Source of the DNA: Gammaproteobacteria bacterium
GTDB taxonomy: Bacteria; Pseudomonadota; Gammaproteobacteria; UBA6429; Thiohalophilaceae
Direction of reading: 5' to 3'
NCBI GenBank assembly: GCA_011052165.1
Contig: DRJN01000160.1
Coordinates: 1-14,877 of the forward strand
Length of the DNA stretch: 14,877 nucleotides
The position numbers were made by a program, and so were the translations under genes. The notes below the pieces were generated by a model. The model had not been told where the DNA came from. It searched no databases and saw only the letters and a list, made by a program, of their open reading frames with translations. Shown here piece by piece: positions 1-7,180 of this stretch; the first letter of the stretch is position 1, and every line of letters begins with the position of its first letter.

Positions 1-89
1 ATAAGTATTTGCACCATAGCCCCCTCTCCCTCTGGGAGAGGGTGGGGGTGAGGGGATAAAATACATGCAAATACTTATGCAACGATTAA
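1..89. repeat. MITE-like inverted-repeat element, copy 1 (left end cut by window)
   Basis: The right terminal inverted repeat reads GCAAATACTTATGCAACG and ends in ATTAA followed by TA. The left arm begins inside its repeat, so about 11 bases lie outside the window. The centre is a G/C-rich hairpin (CCCTCTCCC / GGGAGAGGG). Over the shared part it differs from the copy at 12836-12935 at about four positions, and both copies have the same orientation. There is no transposase here, so it would be non-autonomous. Flanking TA dinucleotides would suit IS630/Tc1-type mobilisation, but that is inferred. Confidence 0.7.
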
Positions 90-177
90 TATTAAAGACG
101 ATTATGATAGCTGGGGAGCATACCACATCGAATAATAAAAATTTATATTAGCTCCAACCTGGATAAACCACAAGATA

Positions 178-234
178 AGTACCTTCACGAAATAATTTCC
201 TGCAAAATGCACAGAAAATCATTTCTAAGGTACT
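178..234 (+). promoter_or_regulatory. Inverted repeat in the luxR leader
   Basis: AGTACCTT at 178-185 is exactly repeated in inverse form as AAGGTACT at 227-234, 41 bases apart and ending just before the ribosome binding site (AAGGAAG, 236-242). It could be a two-site operator or the base of a leader RNA stem close to the Shine-Dalgarno sequence. No function is shown; it is short enough to arise by chance. Confidence 0.3.
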
Positions 235-249
235 AAAGGAAGATCCTGA

Positions 250-999
250 ATGTCTGACCTAAAACTTAAACCCCCTGAGCTGAAAAAGCTGATGAGAATC
301 ATGAACGATTGTCTGTATGCGCAATCTCGGGAGGATGTGTTGAGAATCATTGATCAGCTCAATGAGATCATTCCATTTAATGCCGCCATTCTTTGTCGCA
401 AAGCTGATAAAAACGGGGCGGCGCTGCTTGATGAGAGCGTCAACCACAGTTATCCGGAAGGTTGGCTGCGAAATTATTACAAAGACAAGCTCTTTCTGCT
501 AGATCCTATCGCCATCGCGAGCACCCATGTAAATGGGCCGTTCACATGGAAGGAGGCGTATAGCAAGATTGAGATGACGAACAGATTAAGGGCTTTTATC
601 AATACAGCCGAGGATTTCGGATTAAAAGAAGGGGTCACCTATTCGAGTCATACCCGGCAGGAAGACAAGGTCGATACCCTCATGTCACTCGAAACCAGCG
701 GACACAAAGTCGATGAGGAGTATCTTGCCATTGTTGAGTACATACTGCCGCACATCCATGAAGTTATCGTAAGAATAGATGAAACAGTCCGGGTACCGGA
801 AGCGCTTCCCGATCTTACCGCGAGAGAAAGAGAAACCCTGAAGTGGGCTTATGAAGGTAAGACCGCATGGGAAATTGGCGTTATTCTTTCAATATCTGAA
901 CGAACAGTAAAGTTTCATCTGAATAACATTTATAAAAAACTTAATGTCAAAAACCGTTCGCAGGCCGTGGCCAAAGCTGCCCGTTACGGGATCGTTTGA
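250..999 (+). CDS. LuxR-type acyl-homoserine-lactone-responsive regulator (solo)
   Basis: A 249-residue transcription factor with an N-terminal autoinducer-binding domain (about 20-170) and a C-terminal LuxR helix-turn-helix (about 187-245). With TraR as guide, all six ligand-pocket residues are present at identical spacing: W72, Y76, D85, P86, W100 and G128. The three invariant DNA-binding residues are also there: E193, L197 and G203. The protein should therefore bind an AHL-type signal and DNA in the cytoplasm. The start is supported by AAGGAAG seven bases before the ATG. No luxI-type synthase lies in the window, so it is either a solo listening to a distant or foreign signal, or its synthase is elsewhere. 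The gene faces the CDGSH gene convergently with a 28-base gap. A lux-box-like site lies at 2533-2552. Family assignment is firm; ligand and targets are unknown. Confidence 0.93.
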   Translation: MSDLKLKPPELKKLMRIMNDCLYAQSREDVLRIIDQLNEIIPFNAAILCRKADKNGAALLDESVNHSYPEGWLRNYYKDKLFLLDPIAIASTHVNGPFTWKEAYSKIEMTNRLRAFINTAEDFGLKEGVTYSSHTRQEDKVDTLMSLETSGHKVDEEYLAIVEYILPHIHEVIVRIDETVRVPEALPDLTARERETLKWAYEGKTAWEIGVILSISERTVKFHLNNIYKKLNVKNRSQAVAKAARYGIV

Positions 1000-1027
1000 T
1001 AAATTATTCAGCCTTGATCTTGCCTGA

Positions 1028-1666
1028 CTATGCGGTGGTAAATCCAATTCCCACATGCGCGCCATCACAATAGGGCTTGCTTTTTGATGCGCCACAGCGG
1101 CATAGCGATGTTTGCTGGGTGCGGTTGAGCCTTCGTCCCGTGCCCGAACAAATTTCCATATTGCCTTTACACATTAGTGGGCCATTCTCTAAGGGTGTAA
1201 TGGTGAGTTTCCCTTTTTGTTCGGCCAGCGGTTCAGATTCCCGGGCTTCAGTTTCGCCACTGGCCGAGAAGCCGGCTTTCTCGTGATTGCCGTCACAGAA
1301 CGGCTTCTTGTCAGATGCCCCACAACGACACAGGGTCGTGCGTATAAGCGGTTCACTGTCACCCATATCGACATCGGCTAAAACAGCCAGCGGACCATTT
1401 TCAAGTACCTTGATAAGGTTGGTGAACGGGGGCTGCTCCTGCTTGTCTTTGTCATGCCGTTTATATGTGATCGCCCCTGAAGGGCAGTTATGCGCCAGGG
1501 CCGCAATGTCCTCTGCATCGGCATTGTCAGGGACTATCCAGGGGCCTTTTACATTGACCCTGAAAACATTCGGTAAGGTTAGTACGCAAACCCGGGCATG
1601 AATGCATTTTTTTGCTTCAAAATATACGGTTATATCAGCGCCTGGATACTCGTTTTTAGTGCTCAT
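1028..1666 (-). CDS. Fer4_19-type domain plus two CDGSH iron-sulfur domains
   Basis: A 212-residue soluble protein. Residues 15-70 resemble the divergent mono-cluster ferredoxin domain (Fer4_19): C21, C27 and C61, the last in NCPSGAI. Two CDGSH domains follow, each with the full C-x-C-x8-CDG-x-H ligand set: C113, C115, C124, H128, and C189, C191, C200, H204. CDGSH sites normally hold a labile 2Fe-2S cluster with three Cys and one His and act in electron or cluster transfer. ATG at 1666 is preferred over GTG three bases upstream, because AGGAGG lies seven bases before the ATG. It follows the pirin gene on the same strand by 68 bases and may be co-transcribed. With up to three clusters it is a candidate redox partner for a neighbouring enzyme, but that is inference from position. 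Confidence 0.88.
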   Translation of the reverse strand: MSTKNEYPGADITVYFEAKKCIHARVCVLTLPNVFRVNVKGPWIVPDNADAEDIAALAHNCPSGAITYKRHDKDKQEQPPFTNLIKVLENGPLAVLADVDMGDSEPLIRTTLCRCGASDKKPFCDGNHEKAGFSASGETEARESEPLAEQKGKLTITPLENGPLMCKGNMEICSGTGRRLNRTQQTSLCRCGASKSKPYCDGAHVGIGFTTA

Positions 1667-1734
1667 CACTATTCCTCCTGATGGAAGTCAATATAGATAG
1701 TTGTCTGAATTTTTCTTGTTTGTGTACAGGAAAT

Positions 1735-2433
1735 TTATGGCAGATCGAATAAAATTATTTCAGCTTCGGTTCCTGTTATAAGTATAATTTCACGCTCATC
1801 ACTCATCGCCACGCCATCGCCTTCTCCCAGGGCAATCTCATTTAAGCGTACATTCCCTTTGGCAACTTGTAGCCAGCCTTTTCGTCCGGAGGTAAAAATA
1901 TGCCTGACAACATCCCCGTGTGTTATTTCGCCGGCATAAACATCGGCCCGTTGATGAATTTTGGCGGCCCCGTTGCCTGGTGTGTCTGATGCGATCAGGC
2001 ACAGCTTACCCTGCCTGGATTCGAGCGTGATCTCGGGTTGCCGATAAGATGGTGTTAACCCCTGTTTGTCAGGGATAATCCAGATCTGTAGAAAACGCAT
2101 GGCATGGCGATGAGAAGGGTTATATTCGCTGTGCGTTATTCCACTGCCGGCACTCATCACCTGAATCTCACCCGCATGGATGACGGAGCCGTTACCCATG
2201 CTGTCTTTATGTTCCAGCGCACCCTCCAGTACATAACTTATTATTTCCATATCACTATGGTGGTGAGTAGCAAACCCGCCTCCAGGGGCAACCCGATCAT
2301 CATTGATCACCCGCAATGCCGAGAACCCCATGTGGGCAGGATCATAATAGTTTGCAAATGAAAAGGTATGACGAGTATCCAGCCAGCCGTGGTCGGCCTG
2401 TCCCCGTTCCTCATTTTTGCGTAACGTTAACAT
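1735..2433 (-). CDS. Pirin family protein (YhhW-like quercetinase type)
   Basis: A 232-residue bicupin. The N-terminal cupin carries the metal ligands of catalytic pirins at the canonical positions: H57 and H59 in the THHH stretch, then H101 and E103 in GITHSEYN. This supports an Fe- or other metal-binding enzyme of the YhhW/pirin group, which has quercetin 2,3-dioxygenase activity in vitro; the physiological substrate is usually unknown. Length matches YhhW (about 231). No signal peptide, so cytoplasmic. It is divergent from the molybdoenzyme-desulfurase gene across a 304-bp control region and is the first gene of a probable pirin-CDGSH transcription unit. In E. coli, a pirin (yhaK), a hydroquinone reductase (yqjG) and a LysR gene (yhaJ) are also neighbours, which parallels this window. 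The start has only a weak ribosome site. Confidence 0.92.
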   Translation of the reverse strand: MLTLRKNEERGQADHGWLDTRHTFSFANYYDPAHMGFSALRVINDDRVAPGGGFATHHHSDMEIISYVLEGALEHKDSMGNGSVIHAGEIQVMSAGSGITHSEYNPSHRHAMRFLQIWIIPDKQGLTPSYRQPEITLESRQGKLCLIASDTPGNGAAKIHQRADVYAGEITHGDVVRHIFTSGRKGWLQVAKGNVRLNEIALGEGDGVAMSDEREIILITGTEAEIILFDLP

Positions 2434-2737
2434 AATCAGGCCCTGCTTACATTGGATGAAATAACGGACAGCTTTTTTGCTACAAAGACAGCCACTATGG
2501 AGGGTATTATTTCAGGAATTTGCTGCCAATGAACCTGTACGAAGGGACAGTTTTTTAAACTGCGAAACGATGTGCCAATTTTAAAATAGGGGGCAGGTTA
2601 TTCTGCTCATTCGTGATAGCCCTTGCCGGGCAGAGGATGTTTATGGTGAGTGAAATTTCAAGGTTTTTGAGCCATGAGGTGTGCTATCTTGAGCCGCATA
2701 AATTTGCTGAGCCTATCGATTAATAAAGGGGGACAAT
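2434..2737. other. Divergent control region, pirin / molybdoenzyme fusion
   Basis: A 304-bp gap without a gene. It holds the lux-box-like dyad at 2533-2552; an overlapping perfect inverted repeat CAGTTT-TTT-AAACTG at 2548-2562; a plus-strand TAAAAT (2582-2587) that could be a -10; and three iterated (T/C)TGAGCC words at 2667-2673, 2689-2695 and 2707-2713, spaced 22 and 18 bases. The fusion gene's ribosome site AAAGGGGG is at 2726-2733. I recognise no riboswitch by eye, although a molybdenum-cofactor motif cannot be excluded without a covariance search. Confidence 0.6.
2533..2552. promoter_or_regulatory. lux-box-like operator
   Basis: The 20 bases begin ACCTGTA and end ACAGTT, with the CTG-N10-CAG core of LuxR-family sites. 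Fifteen of 20 positions match the Vibrio fischeri lux box. Reading toward pirin, a minus-strand AATAAT at 2511-2506 could be a -10. A start near 2499 would put the box centre at about -43, the usual position for class II LuxR activation. Toward the fusion gene the spacing to a good -10 is less regular. Binding is unproven; the internal dyad is imperfect (6 of 10). Confidence 0.5.
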
Positions 2738-5700
2738 GTGGACAAACGTGCGATTGAATGGAAAAAAGGCGTCTGTGGTATTTGCCCCGCCGGTTGCTGG
2801 ATAGAAGCGGGAATGCAGGATGGCAAAATGGTGGATATTCGCGCCGACAAAAGCCATCAACTGGGGATGATCTGCCGACGGGGACAGCATGCCCCGGAAA
2901 TCATTTATTCCGAACAGCGTTTGAAATATCCCATGAAACGAGTGGGGCCAAAAGGCAGCCATGCCTTTGAGCGCATCAGTTGGGACGAGGCGTATGATTG
3001 CATCGTCAAAAATCTTAATGCCATCAAAACGGAATCAGGACCGGAGGCCGTTTCTATTTATACGGGGCGGGGCGCATTCGAACTTTCACTCTGCGACATG
3101 TACCAGCCAAAAGGGGTCGCCGTTTCCTCGGCCTCGAATATTCTGTTTCCTTTTGGTTCACCCAACACCATGGGCGTGGGTGCGCTGTGTTACGTTTCTT
3201 TTGCCATGATTGCGCCTGACGTGACTCTCGGCAGCATGTTGATCAATATGTACACCGACATGGAAAATGCAGAGTTGCTGGTTATTTGGGGGACGAATCC
3301 GGCTACCGACTCCCCGCCACTGGATATGGCTCGCCTTGAAGCGGCGGCGAAACGCGGTTGTGATATTGTGCTTATCGATCCGCGTTACACAGAAACGGCC
3401 AAACGCACCGGTGCTGAGTGGATTCCCATTCGTCCGGGTACGGATGGTGCGCTGGCGTTGTCCATGATGGGCGTGTTGATCGATGAAGACTTGTATGATG
3501 AAAAATTTGTAGACCAATGGACGCTCGGTTTTGATGAACTGGTAACGTATGTCCAGCATTTTCGTCCCGAAGTGGTTGAAAAAATTACCGGTGTGGCGGC
3601 AGACAAAATCCGGGATCTGGCCCGGCGTATCGCCAGGGCGACGGGTGCGGCACCGGTTATGTACACCGGTTTAGAATATTCCAACAGTGGCATTCAGGCG
3701 ATTCGCGCGGTCTTAAGCCTCTTTGCTATCAGCGGTCATCTTGATACGCCCGGTGGAACAGGGCTGGCCATGCGTGACCAGCACTTTCCCATTAACCGAT
3801 CCTGTAATCAGCAAAACCCGGATCTACCGCGAGCGGCGGCGCGTGACAAGTTTCCGATCTACAGTGACTATCGCGGGGAATCGCATGCTTCCGGCCTGGT
3901 CGATGCCGTACTTCATGGTGAACCCTATCCCATTCGCGGTCTGATCATTCACGGCGCCTCCCTGCTGACCTCCTGGCCGCAAACACCTGTCTGGCGTGAA
4001 ACCCTGTCCAAACTGGATTTTGTGGTCAGCATCGATCGTCAACTCACAGCAGATGCCGCCTATGCCGACATCGTGCTACCGGCGGCCACCATGTTTGAAA
4101 TTGATTCGTACATGGTGTATGGCCCCATTTTTCGATTGCGTGAAAAATTGATAGAACCTGTTGGCGAGGCGCGCAATGATTATTTGATCATGGCGGAACT
4201 GGCCGAACGTTTGGGTTATGGCCACCTTTACCCGCAAACGGAAGAAGACATGATCCGTTTTGCATTAAAAGATTCAACGTATACTCTGGAAGATATTCAG
4301 CGCCACGGTGGCTGGGTTAAATTGCCTACGCCGATGATGGAATACAAAAAGTATGAAAAAGGAGCCTTGCGAGCAGATGGCAAGCCTGGTTTTGAAACGC
4401 CCAGTGGCAAGTTCGAAATCTGGTCCAGCAAACTGGAAGAGTACGGTTATGAACCGCTGCCTAAATACGTCGAACCTATTGAAGGCCCACAGGCCGCGCC
4501 AGAACTGAGTCAGCATTTCCCCCTGGTTTTCAACTCCGGGGCGCGTCCTCAGACTGACTTTCGTTCGCAACATCATGGAATAAAAGGCCTCAATAAGGAT
4601 AACCCCGAACCTGTGGTGGAAATCAATAGTGACGATGCCCGAGAGCGAGGGATTGAGCAGGGTGATTTGGTCGAGGTGCGTACGCCCAGAGGCGCGGTGC
4701 CTTTTCGCGCCCGAGTCAGCCAGGATATTGTTCGCGGCGCCATCGAAGCCAACATGGGCGGCGGGACGCCGGTGGGTCCCCATGCCTGGCAGGAGTGGAA
4801 CGTCAACGAGCTAACGGATTTAGACAACTATGATGAGATTTCCGGTTTTCCGGTTTATAAGGCCCTGCTCTGTGAGGTGCTTAAAGTAGAGTCGGGTAAT
4901 GCAGAAGTAAAAGCGCGCCTGGCTCATTCGCAGAAAGGAAGGGAAGCAGGCCTCACCTTTAAGACTCATAGCCGTAAAAAAATCAAACAGCAAATTTATC
5001 TGGATAACAATGCCACGACCGCCATTGCCCAAAGCGTGAAAGATGCGATGCTGCCCTATCTGGACTCTCTTTTTGGTAACCCTTCCAGCATACACAGCAC
5101 GGGACGTGATGCGCGTGAGGCGGTTGACAAAGCCCGGCGGCAAATAGCCCGGCTGATTGGCGCCCGGCCTAAACGTATCATCTTTACCGGGGGTGGCAGT
5201 GAAGCTGATAATCTGGCCTTAAAGGGGGTGGCGTTTTCCCGAGCGTCAAGCGGGCGCCATATCATTACCAGCCGAATCGAACACCCGGCCATTTTACAAA
5301 CCACTGCTTTCCTCGAACGTCAGGGATTTCGGATCACTTATCTGGAGGTGGACAGAGAGGGTCTGATTCAGTCACAGCAACTGGAAGAAGCCTTAACAGA
5401 TGAAACGATCCTGGTGTCGATCATGCTGGCTAATAATGAAGTCGGAACTATTCAACCCATCAGGCAACTGGTTCAGATAGCGCATGCGCGGGGGGTACTG
5501 TTTCACACCGATGCGGTGCAGGCAGCCGGAAAAATTCCTATCGACATAGAAGAACTGGAAGTCGATTTGTTGAGTCTGTCCGGGCATAAGTTTCATGCCG
5601 CAAAAGGTGTGGGGGCGCTTTATGTGCGCAAGGGTGTTGAGCTGGAGTCATTAATTCATGGCGGACAGCAGGAATCGGGTCGGCGTGCGGGTACGGAAAA

Positions 5701-6145
5701 TGTACCGGCCATCGTCGGCATGGGCAAGGCGGCGGAGCTGGCGTTGCAGAGTCTGCAAAAAAGCCCGGCTATGGCCCGCTTGCGCGACCGGCTTCAGGAG
5801 GGGATTCAGACACTGGTGCCTCACTCTCATTTGAACGGGCATCCTGAACGACGTTTACCCAACACCTTGAATATGACCCTGCCGGGTTTACGGGGTGAAT
5901 CACTCGTGGTGGCACTGGATCAACATGGTATATCCTTTTCATCCGGGTCGGCATGTAAGTCGGGTTCTCCCAAACCCACCCATGTGTTAATGGCGATGGG
6001 ATGTTCGCAAGCAGACGCCCATTGCGCCGTTCGCTTCTCCCTGGATGCGGGTACAACCGAAAAAGATATTGATGTGACACTGGCCGAATTAAAGAATGTG
6101 CTGCTTGAAATCGAAACCACGGTACGTTTTTTACCCTGCAAATGA
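2738..6145 (+). CDS. Molybdopterin oxidoreductase-cysteine desulfurase fusion protein
   Basis: An 1135-residue protein made of two complete enzymes. Residues 1-717 form a DMSO-reductase-superfamily Mo/W-bisPGD enzyme: a 4Fe-4S motif at C13, C16, C20 and C46; a probable metal-ligand Cys at C151, after FGSPN as in thiosulfate/polysulfide reductases and acetylene hydratase; cofactor-binding segments around WGTNP (184-188); and a C-terminal molybdopterin-binding domain (about 592-705). Residues 718-751 are a basic linker. Residues 752-1135 form a class I NifS/IscS desulfurase: LDNNATT, catalytic H849, PLP lysine K951 in SGHK, and persulfide cysteine C1073 in SSGSACKSG. No Tat or Sec signal, so cytoplasmic. 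GTG start, with AAAGGGGG five bases upstream; the overlapping ATG at 2736 is out of frame. There is no stop and no start codon near the junction, so this is a true fusion. No electron-transfer or membrane subunit follows. Substrate unknown; the desulfurase may sulfurate the metal site or supply Fe-S sulfur. Confidence 0.93.
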   Translation: MDKRAIEWKKGVCGICPAGCWIEAGMQDGKMVDIRADKSHQLGMICRRGQHAPEIIYSEQRLKYPMKRVGPKGSHAFERISWDEAYDCIVKNLNAIKTESGPEAVSIYTGRGAFELSLCDMYQPKGVAVSSASNILFPFGSPNTMGVGALCYVSFAMIAPDVTLGSMLINMYTDMENAELLVIWGTNPATDSPPLDMARLEAAAKRGCDIVLIDPRYTETAKRTGAEWIPIRPGTDGALALSMMGVLIDEDLYDEKFVDQWTLGFDELVTYVQHFRPEVVEKITGVAADKIRDLARRIARATGAAPVMYTGLEYSNSGIQAIRAVLSLFAISGHLDTPGGTGLAMRDQHFPINRSCNQQNPDLPRAAARDKFPIYSDYRGESHASGLVDAVLHGEPYPIRGLIIHGASLLTSWPQTPVWRETLSKLDFVVSIDRQLTADAAYADIVLPAATMFEIDSYMVYGPIFRLREKLIEPVGEARNDYLIMAELAERLGYGHLYPQTEEDMIRFALKDSTYTLEDIQRHGGWVKLPTPMMEYKKYEKGALRADGKPGFETPSGKFEIWSSKLEEYGYEPLPKYVEPIEGPQAAPELSQHFPLVFNSGARPQTDFRSQHHGIKGLNKDNPEPVVEINSDDARERGIEQGDLVEVRTPRGAVPFRARVSQDIVRGAIEANMGGGTPVGPHAWQEWNVNELTDLDNYDEISGFPVYKALLCEVLKVESGNAEVKARLAHSQKGREAGLTFKTHSRKKIKQQIYLDNNATTAIAQSVKDAMLPYLDSLFGNPSSIHSTGRDAREAVDKARRQIARLIGARPKRIIFTGGGSEADNLALKGVAFSRASSGRHIITSRIEHPAILQTTAFLERQGFRITYLEVDREGLIQSQQLEEALTDETILVSIMLANNEVGTIQPIRQLVQIAHARGVLFHTDAVQAAGKIPIDIEELEVDLLSLSGHKFHAAKGVGALYVRKGVELESLIHGGQQESGRRAGTENVPAIVGMGKAAELALQSLQKSPAMARLRDRLQEGIQTLVPHSHLNGHPERRLPNTLNMTLPGLRGESLVVALDQHGISFSSGSACKSGSPKPTHVLMAMGCSQADAHCAVRFSLDAGTTEKDIDVTLAELKNVLLEIETTVRFLPCK

Positions 6146-6181
6146 TAGCCGTACATCGTATGAATAGAAAATGCCAGAGAC

Positions 6182-7069
6182 TCAGCCTGTCACTTCCTGC
6201 TGCAAAAGTTTGGCCAGCAGCCGTGTGCCTGGACCGTTTTCCTGATTCCGGCCATGAACAATATAGAGCGCCGCTTTGTAATGGCTACCCCGTTCCAGGG
6301 GCAATGGCTGGAGCAGGCTGTTTTCAAGCATTTGTGCGATCCGGTGCCTGGGTAACCAGGCATAACCCAGCCCTTCACTGACGGCGGCGACGGCCGTTTC
6401 GACGCTGCTGACGCTCCAACGGTGTTCTGCCCCCAGCCAGCCTATATTTTTGGTGTAACGCAGGCCGGAATCCTGGATCACCACCTGTAATTCGCCCTCC
6501 AGATCGGAGATCGTGATGTCCCGATTGAGCTGTTGCAGGGGATGCTGTGGATGGGTAACCGCAATGAAGTCAATCTCAAGTAGCGGTTCACCAAGGAAAC
6601 GAGCCGGTACATGGGCACAAATAGCCAGATCGGCGCGACCTTCTTCCAGCGCATCCTCTGCGCCGGAAAGCACTACTTCACGAAGCTGGACTCGGCAGCC
6701 CCGGCTCAGTGGTTCGAAACGGCGCAGTGCATGCATCAGTTTGTCGGTGGGAAAGGCGGTATCCACCACCAGGTTTACCTGTGCTTCCCAGCCCTGTTGC
6801 AGGCTATGGGCAAAATTTTCCAGTTCCTGCGCCTGTTGAACCAGTTGTCGGGAACGGCGTAAAAGGGCTTCACCGACCGGGGTGAGCTGTGCCTTTCGAC
6901 CCTCGATCTCCAATACAGGCATAGCCAGTTGTTCCTGCAATTTAGCCACGGTATAGCTGATCGAGGACTGACTACGATGTAATTTTTTTGCCGCCTGGGC
7001 GAAACCACCCTGATCTATGACCGCCTGCAGGGTACGCCATTGCTCAATACTGATGCGGGGAGTTTTCAT
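6182..7069 (-). CDS. LysR-type transcriptional regulator (YhaJ-like)
   Basis: A 295-residue LysR regulator: winged helix-turn-helix at about 5-64 (FAQAAKKLHRSQSSISYTV) and a periplasmic-binding-protein-like effector domain from about 90. The SYTVAKLQEQL helix and the QGWE segment after the linker resemble E. coli YhaJ, which responds to quinone-like and nitroaromatic compounds. It is convergent with the fusion gene (36-base gap) and divergent from the hydroquinone reductase gene across 111 bases, the usual arrangement for a LysR protein controlling its divergent neighbour. A dyad ATTC-N5-GAAT lies between them at 7088-7100. No strong ribosome site precedes the ATG, but no better start is visible, since the HTH begins immediately. 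The family is certain; the YhaJ subfamily link is from memory and moderately sure. Confidence 0.93.
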   Translation of the reverse strand: MKTPRISIEQWRTLQAVIDQGGFAQAAKKLHRSQSSISYTVAKLQEQLAMPVLEIEGRKAQLTPVGEALLRRSRQLVQQAQELENFAHSLQQGWEAQVNLVVDTAFPTDKLMHALRRFEPLSRGCRVQLREVVLSGAEDALEEGRADLAICAHVPARFLGEPLLEIDFIAVTHPQHPLQQLNRDITISDLEGELQVVIQDSGLRYTKNIGWLGAEHRWSVSSVETAVAAVSEGLGYAWLPRHRIAQMLENSLLQPLPLERGSHYKAALYIVHGRNQENGPGTRLLAKLLQQEVTG

Positions 7070-7087
7070 AGGCTAATACATCTATAA

Positions 7088-7100
7088 ATTCGATATGAAT
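7088..7100. promoter_or_regulatory. Candidate LysR operator
   Basis: ATTC-GATAT-GAAT is a short perfect dyad in the 111-bp gap between the divergent lysR and hydroquinone reductase genes, about 20 bases from the lysR start. LysR proteins bind AT-rich interrupted dyads in such gaps. The match to the general T-N11-A form is only approximate. Confidence 0.35.
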
Positions 7101-7180
7101 AAACGAAATTTTGCGCTTTTTTATTTATTTTTTCAATTTATAGTGTTCCTGTGTTTTGACTATATGGCTCGGGGTGAGTA

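Noticed and set aside
1..89. CRISPR-like array because of repeated G/C-rich stems.
   Set aside because: There are only two distant copies with no regular spacers and no cas genes; the structure fits an inverted-repeat element.
157..176. A second lux-box-like site upstream of luxR (begins ACCTGG).
   Set aside because: Only about 11 of 20 positions match, and the right half lacks CAG, so autoregulation through this site is not supported.
2434..2737. A molybdenum-cofactor riboswitch before the fusion gene.
   Set aside because: No conserved Moco-motif elements could be recognised by eye; a covariance search would be needed to claim it.
2720..2962. An 80-residue minus-strand reading frame over the start of the fusion gene.
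   Set aside because: It is antisense to the conserved 4Fe-4S motif region of a clearly real protein and has no domain or ribosome site.
4991..6145. A separate nifS/iscS gene downstream of the molybdoenzyme.
   Set aside because: There is no stop between the domains and no start codon with a ribosome site at the domain border.
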